The notes below the pieces were generated by a model. That model did no database searches. It saw only the letters and a program-made list of their open reading frames with translations, and was not told the origin of the DNA. A DNA stretch of 64,000 nucleotides from NCBI RefSeq assembly GCF_020740795.1, contig NC_067282.1, positions 41,015,290-41,079,289 of the forward strand, written 5' to 3'. The DNA comes from Apus apus (Eukaryota; Chordata; Aves; Apodiformes; Apodidae). Numbering within the stretch: the stretch's first letter is position 1; each line of letters opens with the position of its first letter. A program made the position numbers and the translations under genes. Positions 24,146-35,077 of the stretch are shown here, piece after piece.

Positions 24146-26539
24146 TTTTTTTTTTTCCCCTTATATCCAGTTGGAGTTTATTTGTTGCAACTTGTATATC
24201 TTTCTGCTTGTCCTTTTGCTGTGCACGGTAAGATGAATCTGACTCTGGCTTAATGGTCCACATTTAGAGGATCAATTAATCAATTAACTGGACTATGACA
24301 ACTATCGTTACAATAACTTGGATGTAGAAATAATGTTTATTCACAGACTGTGCAAATTGTCCCAAATTGCACAGTACTATTAGACCTTTGGGTGAACTAT
24401 TGCAAAGTTTCCAAGTATTCTGAATGCCTAGATTTTTTTGTTTGTTTGTTCTTTATTTCTAATTTTATTTCATTTAAGGGCCTGAATTTTAGAAAGCCTT
24501 TGTTTACTATCCGTTTGAAAATGGAACTTTTTTACAGAAAAGGCTTCTGCTTGAAATGGGGTGATGCTGACAGTGGTGAAATGATTCATCATTGATCAGC
24601 TCAGCAAAGGCACACTAATAAATTCCTCAGTATCTTGTGGATCACTTAGACAGCAGCTACTAAGGAAGTAAGTTTGACAGACCCCTTGAGCTAGGACATT
24701 TTATTTTATGAAAGGCATTGAAAATAGCTGAAGTTTGGCCACCAAAACTAGAAGTACCTGTAATCAGCAGTCACGCTTGAAAATCTTGGCCTCAGGCTTT
24801 GTTTATTGGACAGTCTCGTGTCAAATAACATGTAAGCAAATAACAAATGAAGCATTTTTTAAGAACTTATAGCACCTTCAACACATAAAGATGTTTACCT
24901 TTTAGGTCAAAACGCAACTTTCAATTTCATTTAATAGAAAAAAAAACAAAACAAGAAATAAAAAATTCTCACTTGAGTCTGTAATTTCTTCAAGGATTTT
25001 CCTAAAACTTTAGGCATCTAGCTGCAGGCTCCATAGTTCTTTAGGTTCTGACCATAACCTACTACTAAGTTTTAGGCAAGATACATTTAGGGTGACCTCT
25101 TCTTGATTCTGACCTGAGCTTTGCAGAGTTTAGTTTTACTGTAACAACAAGTACCAACATCTGATTAACTATTGGCCAACCCAACCTCAGCCCTGTTAAA
25201 TTCCAGCTACCGTTAACTGAAAAAACAGTGATTTATTAATGGGGAAGGGGGAGAACCTATGTGAGGGCAGCTTCCTTCCTGCTGAAACTATTTCCTGGGT
25301 TTCCTAAAAACACACGGGTAGGTTGCTAGTCTGTTACTGTATATATCATTCAGTTTTGGGAGCAAGATGGACTGAGACATTTACAAGTTTTTTTTTTTCC
25401 CCTTACCTTCTTTAACTGTGCCAGAGCGTATAGCAGGGGAGCAGGCCATGGCATAGCTGGGATGCTTGCTAAGGTAAACATGCAGGACATTTCAATGCAG
25501 ACAGATGGAGACAGTGATTGCCCTATACATAGCCAGTCAAAATCCTAATCAACTAGCCAGCAACAACAACCTGCTAGAATTCAGGAAGCCTGTCAGCTTT
25601 TCACTTGCAGTCCTCATGCTATCTAGGGGTAACAAAATGGGCTGGTCCAAGAAAGCTAATCTCTTGTGCTTTCCCAAACAAGCATGCTCTCTAAAGAATG
25701 CAGAAGCATTCAGATAGGTATGGTTCAGGAAGGAAGGGAAGAGATGGGATGGGAAGGTATAGCAAGACAAGGCCAGGCTAGGCAGAGCAATAAGGGAGAA
25801 TACTCAAAATCATACGTCTCTGACTTTTGACTTTTCTGAATATTCTGAAATATCTTACTTCCAGACTTCTTAAATAACCATCTTTACTTTAAAGAAAACC
25901 ACCTTTCCCCCCCCCCCGCCCCTCACAGTACCACTTAAAGATATGCTAAGCCAGAACTATTTTTTTCTCTGAATGCCTGTTTAAATGTTTTAATACTTGC
26001 TGTTTGTTAAAAAACGTGTTAGGATACCAAAGTTTATCAACACGTTTTATCAAGTGAAGGAGATTTGAGACAAAACCAATTGGATTACCCCTGCACTTTT
26101 GTAGTTAGGGGAATAATACGTTTTGTTCCATCAATGTGTCCACTTTACATTATTCAGCACAAAGCTTTGTGAAACAAGAATCATGGGAATATCACAATAT
26201 AAAGGAAAAAGGTACAAATAACAGCTTCATAAACTGAGAAATGTACATAAATAAATCATGTAGATGGGGGCAGTTTGCTTAGCTGGCAGGAAAAAATAAA
26301 TATGGAAAATCTGCTTGTTAAACAATAACCACAGAGTGTGCTTTTATGATGTTTTTCACCACAGTAATTCATATTAAAGATAGAAGCAGTTGCATGTTAA
26401 ATAAAATCATTCAGCATTGTTCTCCTCACATTACAAAGAGCTGACTTATGTTGTTTTTAGATGCCTCCCATTAGAAAGTAAATATTCCTCTGATGTTATA
26501 CATTGCAGAATATTTAATAAAGATGAACTGTAAATAAAG
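24146..26539. other. Unique DNA, no gene seen
   Basis: This stretch contains a poly-pyrimidine run near 24142-24160, a C-rich run at 25907-25922 and several TTGTTTG units near 24440. The 26330-26540 part is AT-rich and continues downstream of the candidate poly(A) signal. No coding segment was supported. Confidence 0.45.
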
Positions 26540-26561
26540 TCACAGAGAGATTTCAGACAGT

Positions 26562-26567
26562 TTTATT
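26562..26567 (-). terminator. Candidate poly(A) signal AATAAA (minus strand)
   Basis: TTTATT on the plus strand reads AATAAA on the minus strand, followed about 15-30 bases downstream by GT-rich wording (CTCTGTGAC, TTTATTTAC). It is the most distal well-formed signal before the transposon-rich region and would end the putative 3' UTR. Other AATAAA words occur earlier, for example at 27128-27133, so shorter transcripts are also possible. Confidence 0.35.
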
Positions 26568-28762
26568 AGCAGATTGTTGAAAAGAAAAGAAAATTAAATA
26601 CAATAACAGTAAACGTGGTTCTCACATTGAAACCAGGCTCAAATAACTAGGCTACCATAGAAAAATTTCCAATTCTTGCATTATGATGTAAAAACAGATT
26701 TTTGTACAGATTTTGTACAACAAAATTCGTAATAACCTTTTTTTCATTTTTAGAAAACTTTAAATATATAGATAAAAATAGACAATTTTCATAGGTCCTA
26801 CATGAAGATGAGTATGTTCTGTTCCAAGGGCTTGCATAGAGCGCAAATGTGGTTATAATATAGAACAACTAGACATTAATATCTTTAAGATTACAAAAGC
26901 ATATAAACAATAACATGAGCACAACTTTTCTTCATAATCTATGCAAAAAAAAAAAATCAAAATCAAAAACCAAAAGCAAAATACCAACCCAAACCCTGTA
27001 TAACTAAAGAGGGGCAAAAAATTCAACTTACGGAAACATCTCATGGTTTGTAATATTTACACTGTTTTTAGCAAGATTCTTTCCAAACATCCAGCTATAA
27101 ATTGGTTCCCCCTTAATCCTTAACATTTTTATTTATGTACCAAGCCAAACACTGAGGCATTCCCAAAGGTCTTGAAAGTATATACTGTAAAACTACTAAA
27201 CCTACTTACAGGTGACTCTATGCAAGGAGCAGAGCAATGGTAGATGCTACTACATATTTCAGTTGTAGGCTTTTAATTCTCTTTCAGATATGAATGATTC
27301 AAAAGCTTGCCACAAGTCCATCTAACTTTACAGCTGTTAACCCTTTAAAGACTGCATATGAAAAAACTGGAGTACAGAATCCTGTATGTATTCAAGCAGC
27401 TATGAAAATTATGAAAGGATTATGGTTAGAAAATAATATCACTACAAAGTATTAGGTAACAATATTTCATGAAAAATATTGCTCAATAGTTCTTAAAAAA
27501 AAAATTACTGTGATGTGAACTTGTGTATACATCTTTCTATTGTTAAAAAAAGGATTGTGATGGAGTAAATATGAACTGCACAAAATAAATGGGTACCAGT
27601 ATTGCGAGGAAGACCTACAAACTACAGAAGCTCAGTGCTAGTTTACAAAACATTAGAATTTTTTTTTTGACAAAATAATATTAATATCCAATCAGAACTA
27701 TTTTTAAAGAAATATTTGCTTTAAATTAGGCATCTTAGACATTTAAGGTTTTGATATGTTTCCATGTAATAAATAATATTTTATATGCATAAAACATTAG
27801 ATGAAGAAGCATCATCACAAAGCTTACAGTAATAGCACTGATTCACAAAATCAGTCTTTAAAGGGGTAACCCAAAAGTACGCAAAGCAAAGAACATAACT
27901 TTTAGTAATGTAATAAGCACTGTGTTGCAGCTTACTTCCAGTTATCAGCACAAGGGTGAAAACACATATTGTAGCTTTCATAAAGACAGTGAAAGTAACA
28001 CATAACCACCCATCCCTAAGACAAGGTGGGAGGGACAATAGACTTCAACTGTATCACTCAGTTCTACGTGGAATTGGACTGATACATCAAGTGTTTGTTA
28101 GGTTTTCTCTTTTTTTTTTTAGCAACATTGACATAATATGACATTAACATATAAAAATATTTCTGGCATTTTGACTTGCTGCTCAGCCACAGTCCATTCT
28201 GAAAAGTGCACTAATCAGGGCACTAACCAGAGCTCAATATACAAATAAAAGTGGCTGATACAGAATTCTGACTTGTTACCAGATGCTTAAGATCTCATTC
28301 AGTAATACTGTGACTCCAGGACAAATATTTACATGCCTGCATGCGTTAAAACTAGAAAGGTGTCTTTCTGACCAACAGGGTGACAAAACAATATTATCTA
28401 AAATTTTCATTTCCTAAACTCTAGATTTCTACTGCATACATAATACCTTCCTTGTGTGATTTGTGTTATATACTGTACATGTGACCAACAGTTTGATAAG
28501 AAGCAAAGTCTTTTATTTCATAAACCCCTGCCAGTTTACAATCAGAAATTATTAATCTTTTAATCATATTTTTTATTTTATGAAAAGAGACTTCGTGAAC
28601 AGTAAAACAGTTTGTTTACATTCAGCATTTCTTTTCACTTACACAAAATTCCATTTCACTTAATGTAATCTAACATACATGTGTTGGTCTCTTGGAAATC
28701 ATGTGGAAAAAATGTCTTTAGAAGAAAACCCACAATCATAGTTTGAAAACTGAATGTATCAC

Positions 28763-28807
28763 TTTTTTTTCTTTTACCTTTTTTTTTTTTTTACCTTTTT
28801 TTTTTTT
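28763..28807. repeat. Imperfect tandem T-run with ACC spacers
   Basis: T-runs of 10-14 bases are separated twice by an ACC trinucleotide (TTTTACC units), giving a small internal tandem structure. Confidence 0.8.
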
Positions 28808-30696
28808 AATAAGAATCCTCTTATGCCCTCTATAAGTTAATTTCTGAGCTGTCTTGCTGGTTTCGGTATGATATAACAGTCTGTAAGTGTACTTGGACAC
28901 CGCTGGAAGGATCATTTGATGTGCTCAAATATAGAATAATCAGAGGAGGACAGAGTCTGCATTCCTTGAAAAAGGGAATACTCAGCCTTGTTCTGACCTG
29001 CCTGTAATTTTTGATACAATAGTCCGGTGCAGAGATGCAGATTTTCACTGTAAGAAGAGTGCTACTGTACATTTACAAACATTCTCTAGGTCTCTGGGTT
29101 GAGCCACAGGAGATAACCAAAAGAGGACACTCTTGCAGAATTCTTTACATTTTTGAAGAACATTGATAAATGAAATTGAGGAAGTTGCCTTGAAAACACT
29201 TTGTTTCCATAGAACTCCTTATGAGCCAATGTCTTACTGTAAAGTTCTTTACCGTAGCACAGGTATCTTCAGCAGGAAAAATTCAATACATGACAGTAGT
29301 TTTCAAATAAAGTCTTCCATCTAAAACAGGAAAAACAAACATTTGTTTTATATATTTATATCTGCAAAGAACTGGAAAGAGGAAAAAAAACCCACAAGAT
29401 TTAAAACCTCAGTAGAAGTAGTCCTCTCATAAATCTGTAAAATGACACCTATGATACTTTATGTTAAAAATAAATAAGAAAACCTGAATATCACCATTGC
29501 AATGTCATCTGACAATGCTCAAATTAACTCTGTTAAAAATTACACACACTTTGCAAGTTGTGAATACTGTAACACCTTCTAAAGCTTTAATATATGCTGC
29601 AGTCATATCAGTGCTAGGGCACTAGGAATACAGGTGGAGCCTCTATGCATGTGTTTTTACTGATATGCTAACTTAACTGAATAGTGCTGAACAGCAATTA
29701 TTTCCTTCATGGTTGCATGCAAAAATCTTCTTGCATGCAATCATTAGTACTCCCATCACTAAAGGCATAGCTCATACTTTCTGATTTAGCTATGTTGTTA
29801 AATATACCATGTAATGTAACCATTGTGCACATTTGTAGCTATTTATATAGAATCCAGTATAGGATATTTAATTGGTATCAGTGAAGTATAGCCTCCTTCC
29901 TCCATAAATGAGATTAAGTGAACAATTACTATGTTAACGATGTAAGCACGTCTCTCTCAACACTTTTTCCATCCAAGTGAGGAGCATATATTTAAGTGAG
30001 ATATGTGTGATGGAGAGGGAACAAGAGAAATAATAAGCTCACCTAAACAGTAACTGTTGATCTAGAAAAACTTCAAGAGAACATTTTAACATAACATATT
30101 TGGTTTGTTTTGTTTTAAATAGGGACCAGAGAAAAATTCTCTTTTCTGTCCTGTAGGATAGAAAGCATTGCTCCTTTGTGAGCAGAGCACATTTTGAAGC
30201 ATATTAAACCTCCACAGTGTATAATTACAAAACACCACTTGTATTTTAAAATATAATGCATCTGGAAGTACAAGCTGTATCTCAGCTCTTGAAGTCTTCT
30301 TTCGGTCCCAGTGAAACTGGCGAATATTTATAAGATTTTAGAGGTTTTCTTACTCTACCCTTTGTATTCCAAATCAGTCTTTCAAAATCTTATTAAATAC
30401 ACAGGAAAAGAAAAATTGTGTGAGATGATCCCACATAAATTGAGTGCTGAAGTTTTGGAAATGCTTGCCTATCACTGAAATGTGCAATATCCCTTCCACA
30501 TGATACTGTAACTGTTGCTATCTGAACTGCAGAGGGAAAAGGGAAGCAGCAGAATCGCTCACTCTGTTGCAGTGCTTCTTATCTAGTGTCCCTCCAGTTT
30601 CCTTCTTCCACCAGCGGTTTTCTTGGCAAGCTTCTGGGGTGAACACCTTTTGCTGCTTTTCCTTGCCTTTACATTTTTCTATTCCTTTTCCCCACC

Positions 30697-30722
<26 letters not shown>
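30697..30722. repeat. Poly-T tract (T26)
   Basis: Twenty-six consecutive T. On the minus strand this is an A-tract beginning eight bases after the candidate stop codon, so it is likely to be length-variable. Confidence 0.9.
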
Positions 30723-30727
<5 letters not shown>

Positions 30728-30729
30728 TC

Positions 30730-30828
30730 CTAGCTTTTTTTGATACAGTAGATAACTTTCTCACTATTTAGAGTGCTTCCACTCGGAACTCCTTCCACAT
30801 TCTCTTTGCTGTTTATTGTCTTTGTGTA
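30730..30828 (-). CDS. Candidate 3' terminal coding exon of an unidentified gene
   Basis: On the minus strand, a long pyrimidine tract (TTTCTCTTTTTTTG) is followed by TTTCTTTAG, an excellent splice-acceptor consensus, with AG at 30829-30830. Immediately after it a frame of 32 codons runs to a TAG stop at 30730-30732. The peptide begins YTKTINSKEN, contains the polar stretch EGVPSGSTLNS and ends VIYCIKKS. There is an in-frame TAG overlapping the acceptor itself, so the frame cannot extend upstream without a splice. I do not recognise the protein and assign no function. A 32-codon frame alone could be chance in this composition; the support is the acceptor strength and the transposon-free tract ending in a poly(A) signal. 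Upstream exons would lie to the right (above 30850), but I found none in the window, so the last intron may exceed 33 kb. The phase of the first codon is assumed. Confidence 0.38.
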   Translation of the reverse strand, partial: YTKTINSKENVEGVPSGSTLNSEKVIYCIKKS

Positions 30829-30856
30829 CTAAAGAAACAAAAAAAGAGAAATTGAG
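30829..30856 (-). promoter_or_regulatory. Splice acceptor with polypyrimidine tract
   Basis: Minus-strand reading is CAATTTCTCTTTTTTTG followed by TTTCTTTAG, with a possible branch-point word TTACTCAA a few bases upstream. The tract is nearly pure pyrimidine over about 20 bases. Confidence 0.45.
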
Positions 30857-31544
30857 TAAGGCCTTAACTTTTTCTCTTCTTTGATGCATGAAAAGCAACA
30901 AAAATGCTTATGGGAACTCAAGAGAGAAAGAGGAATGTCTGGTAAAACCTGGTAAAACTGAAGGCCTGGTAAACCAACTTGAAATACAGTGGATCAAGTA
31001 CAGAATAGCCAGAGCTACTACTGGCTGTAGTTGCATATAATTCTCCCCCCCAAAACTGAATAAACACAATAGACATTTACAGCACTAAAGCTGTCCAGAT
31101 ACGTCTGTAGGAGAATTACTCTGCATACATACTATCATTTTGGCTATCCTCAATGCATACTGGCTAAAGAGCGCTATGTATAACTCCCTCATCTAAACAT
31201 TAAGATAACCTAAAGTCAGTAAATCGTACTTTATTTTACTATACTAGGTCTCCATATACCTTTTAAAATGAAATATTTATTAAAACATATTCTCAATTAA
31301 AAATCCAGCTGTAGGAAGCAGAATCCTTCTGGCAGCCAACAAAAATGAACAATCTGTAGAGAACAGCAGTACATTTTCAAAAGTCAGCTCTATTTTACAC
31401 TGCTTAAGGACATGATCTGGCAGTGAAGGAAGGTTTTCATTTTTAATGGAAGACAGTATCAGATCCTGTATTCTTCATCCACCAACAATGAACAAATAGT
31501 GTGGGCACAAATGACACCATAAGACCAAAATTAGGCAGAATAAA
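30857..31544. other. Possible intron end / unique DNA
   Basis: AT-rich sequence between the candidate acceptor and the next CR1 copy. No gene or repeat was recognised. Confidence 0.4.
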
Positions 31545-32927
31545 AAAAAAAACTTGAAGGCCCTGGAGGAGAAAGTCAAGAGTTATGGTTCTTGAGTAAT
31601 CTGTTCTTCAATACTACCAGTTCAAGGATTGGGGGCAGTCAAGAACAGACACACAATGCAGGTCAACTTCTGGCTACCAGCCTGGTGTTGCCATTAGGGT
31701 TTTAGCTTTCATTATAACGGGACCTTCTACGAGGACTACAACCTGCTGGCAAGGGATGGAACAGACCTCTCTAAAAGAGGGAGCAGAATCTTTGGCAACA
31801 GGCTGGCCAGCTTGGTGAGGCTGGCTTTAGACTGAAGGATCTGTGGGGAGGGATCAAAAATAGTAATAATCATTCCACCATCACCACTACAGCTGATTTG
31901 GGAATAAACCAGGTCAACCAGAGTAGTGTAAAATGTGCCTGAGCTGTCTCCTTAAATGAGAACCAAAAGATCAGCCTCCTGAAGGGTATGTATTCAAATG
32001 CACAGTCTGGGAAATAAACAGGAGAAACTGAAGCTCCCTGCCCAGATAGATAATTATTATATATAGGAATAACTGAAACATGCTGGGACAATTCACAAGA
32101 CTGGAGGATTGTGATGGATGGCTATAGGCTGTTCTGTACAGATAGGCAGGAGAGAAGAGGTGGAGTTGTCATGCTTGAGTGTATAGAAATCAACTACGGG
32201 TATTGTGGTAGCCCTATTGAATGCCTCTGAGTCAAAATCAGAGGGGTTGTCTCTAACGGTGACCTTACAGTAGGCATATGTTACCAACCCCAAACCAAGA
32301 TGATGTGACCAACGAAGTGATAATCAGGCTGCTCAGGCAAGCTTCAGGTCAACAAAGGGCATCACCAGCAGAGATAAAGAACTAATCATCCCACCCCACT
32401 CTGCACTTGTCAGACCACACCTGGAGTATTGCGTTCAGTTTTGGTCCCCTCTCTACAAAAAGGATGTGGACAGGCTGGAGAGGGTGCAGAGAAGGGCCAC
32501 AAGGATGATCCGAGGATTGGAGAACCTGCCATATGAGGAGAAGATGAGAAAACTGGGTTTGTTCAACGTTGAGGAGAAAAGGCTTTGGGGAGACCTTATT
32601 ACCATGTTCCAGTACTTAAAGGGTGTCTACCAAGAAGATGGAGACTCCCTATTTACAAGTAGTCAGATGGAAAACACAAGAGGTAATGGACACAAGTTCC
32701 TCCTGGGGAGATTCTGATTGGACACAAGAGGTAAATTTCTCCCTGTGAGGAAAATCAAACATTGGAATAGTGTCCCAAGGGAAGTGGTAGATTCCCCCAC
32801 ATTGGACAATTTTAAGTCTCAGCTTGACAGGGTGCTGAGCCATCAAATATAAACTCTAGTATTACCTAGAAAGGTTGACCAGAGGTTCCTTGAGGTCCCT
32901 TCCAACTTGGCATTCTATGATTCTATG
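31545..32927 (+). mobile_element. CR1 LINE with most of ORF2 deleted (ORF1 end + EN joined to 3' end)
   Basis: The left part reads as the C-terminus of CR1 ORF1 (wording like LLARDGTDLSKRGSRIFGNR near 31735-31805). It is followed by the start of the endonuclease (TVWEINRRN-type segment near 32000-32025, then VMDGYRLFCTDRQERRGGVV near 32111-32170, and an equivalent of VGICYQP near 32270-32295). At about 32345 the sequence jumps to the ORF2 C-terminus and 3' UTR, so the rest of the endonuclease and most of the reverse transcriptase are missing. The tail is two ATTCTATG octamers at 32912-32927. The segment 32411-32844 nearly equals 22925-23356 inverted. The left boundary is approximate. Confidence 0.9.
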
Positions 32928-34782
32928 AATGGGCAACTGTACAAAGCATCTTCCTTATAAAGTAAAAGGTTATCTATTTATAAAAATTAACATTTATGAT
33001 GAATATATACAACAAGCATAAATCTTCCCATTCTTCAAATAACTATATGATGGACCACTAAAAGTACAATTTAAAAACATGTACTGACAATGAACTTAAA
33101 ATGCTATATAGGAATTCAACAATTGATATAATTGCTAGGCTTATTACAAAACAAATATTTATTAAGATGCTTGACTAATTAATATATATGGAAAATTCAG
33201 CAAGCATTAGACACATCAACTTTAAAATAAATTCTGCCATATTATGGTATAGATAAAGCAATTTCATTACTAAGTCATACTTAGTAAGAGTTCAAACATT
33301 GCCAAGAATTGTAAAATGTTTTGTTTATTTTCTCACGATGAGTCATGAGTCGTGATGAGTCAGGTGCAAAATAAATATCCTTTTCTTTAGAACCTCTAAT
33401 GCCAACATGAAAAAAAAAAAAAAATCACAATATCTGTTGAACTGCCCACCACCCTCTCATACAAAAAATTTGGGAGAAGATGGAGAAACCATTTCCATAG
33501 CCTTTACACTTCTCTTTCAACATACTCCTGTGTGTAGTTGAGAAGTTCATGTAGCCACTCATGAAGAATGTACACCAGGCAATTAGCAGAACCTGAAGGC
33601 ACTTCAGAAATAAGAAGACTTCAAACCATGCTAGGAACACCAGAGGTAACTCACAGCTCTGCAGAGGAATAATAGCCTTGCATCGTGATGTGGTGACCAA
33701 TTATAATACCTGTATGTGATTGCTGTCCCTTTGCCCTTTCAGACTTCTATTCACTTCCTTCTAACAATTTCTCTCTCAATTCTCATTGTTCAGAGGTTCT
33801 TCCAAAATGACTGGAACTTCTCAATACTGTTGTCAAAGCCATCTGAATCATGTCACCTCTGGGTGTAGCCAGTGTTCCTATCTGAATACCCGTGCAGCAC
33901 TACCACTGATATGCCTTCATGATTCCAAAGTTACAATCACAAGCAAATCCTACAGATCATGAGGGTCCTAAGTGATCAGGAAATCAAGCAAGCTCATCCT
34001 CCATAATGCAATGTGAAAATGCCACTATTCCTAAATCCCAATTCATTATCATATGCCTCTGCTTTCTGCATCCTGATCAGCTTTTATTTGTTCTATGTGT
34101 GTTGCATTGCTTTCTATTGTTAGCAAATGCAGAATTTGTCTATCTGCATAAAAAACAATTTCATGTAAAACAAATATAGAATATACTATTCACTTAAACA
34201 TAGATAAAAGCACACAAACATATACTACACAAGCACACAATGTTCTCTAAAAATGTTTACAATGTTGGAATGACTTTTTAGCCTACTGAAAATAGTTGAT
34301 CTGTGGTAGTTTCCTAAATTTACATACTGTTATATACACTATAAATACATAAAACTTACATTGACTCTTAGGAAGCCAAGAAAAAACACAAATTGGGAAA
34401 ATACTGGTAAAGTCTAAATAGAACTGTGCATGATTAGCAGATTGTCATCTGTTTTAATAGCTCTTTTGGCAGTGTTCATCAAGATCACACAAGCTCATAC
34501 TAGTAACTCAAACGGAAAACACCACTACTCCTAAATCTCATTTGTTTTTGTCTGTGGACTGATATGACAGAAATTCTAGCTGGAGTGAGGGAGTATTTTT
34601 TTAGAGCTACCCTTTTTAATTAAGACTAATTTTTAGGTTTTTGAATGAACATGCCAAAATAGTTAAAAGGTTATTAATGTTGTAAAAAGCAAACAAATGG
34701 AACTGACACAGAAGTTTGCAATGCTGAAACAAATGGTATGCTTACAAATGCATTCCCACAGAGATGTCAGCTGGGGAATGAT
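32928..34782. other. Unique DNA containing an AP-1 motif cluster
   Basis: No gene was recognised. The 91-codon minus frame at 33425-33700 has no motif. An A15 run lies at 33410-33424 and a TGAGTCA cluster at 33339-33362. Confidence 0.45.
33339..33362. promoter_or_regulatory. Cluster of AP-1-type sites
   Basis: TGAGTCA occurs at 33339-33345 and 33356-33362, with TGAGTCG at 33346-33352 between them, three sites within 24 bases. TGAGTCA is the consensus site for AP-1 (Fos/Jun) and part of the Maf/NF-E2 site. Function is inferred from motif density only. Confidence 0.4.
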
Positions 34783-35077
34783 TCACAAAATCACAGAATC
34801 ACAGAATCTTAGGGGTTGGAAGGGACCTCGAAAGATCATCTAGTCCAACCCCCCTGCCAGAGCAGGATCACCTAGAGTACATCACACAGGAATGCGCCCA
34901 GGAGGGTTTTGAACGTCTCCAGTGAAGAAAACTCCACAACATCTCTGGGCAGCCTGTTCCCGTGCTCTGTCACTCTCAAAGTAAATTTTTTTCTGATGTT
35001 TACGTGGAAACTCCTATGTTCCAGTTTGCACCCATTGCCCCTTGTCCTGTCACTGGACATCACTGAAAAAAAGCCTA
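34783..35077 (-). mobile_element. CR1 LINE 3' end, about 290 bp
   Basis: Minus-oriented CR1 with tail octamers CACAGAATCACAGAAT at 34792-34807 and 3' UTR wording GGGGTTGGAAGGGACCTCGA. It belongs to the same subfamily as the copies at 806-1428 and 20856-21407, and is truncated just inside the ORF2 C-terminus ([20 protein letters not shown] in the frame at 34872-35102). No clear target-site duplication was seen. Confidence 0.95.

Larger units (their letters stand above)
26540..30729 (-). other. Putative long 3' untranslated region
   Basis: This is about 4.2 kb on the minus strand, directly downstream of the candidate stop codon at 30730-30732. It contains no CR1 or other transposon that I can recognise, although CR1 copies lie on both sides. 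It is AT-rich, has several AATAAA words and ends near a poly(A) signal at 26562-26567. Poly-T tracts (minus-strand A-tracts) lie at 28763-28807 and 30697-30722. Minus-strand open frames of 80-85 codons at 28830-29072 and 27781-28038 have no recognisable motif and are treated as chance. The 3' UTR reading depends entirely on the exon call. Confidence 0.35.

Noticed and set aside
27781..29072. Two minus-strand frames of 80-85 codons inside the putative 3' UTR
   Set aside because: No motifs or splice sites. Frames of this size are expected by chance in several kilobases.
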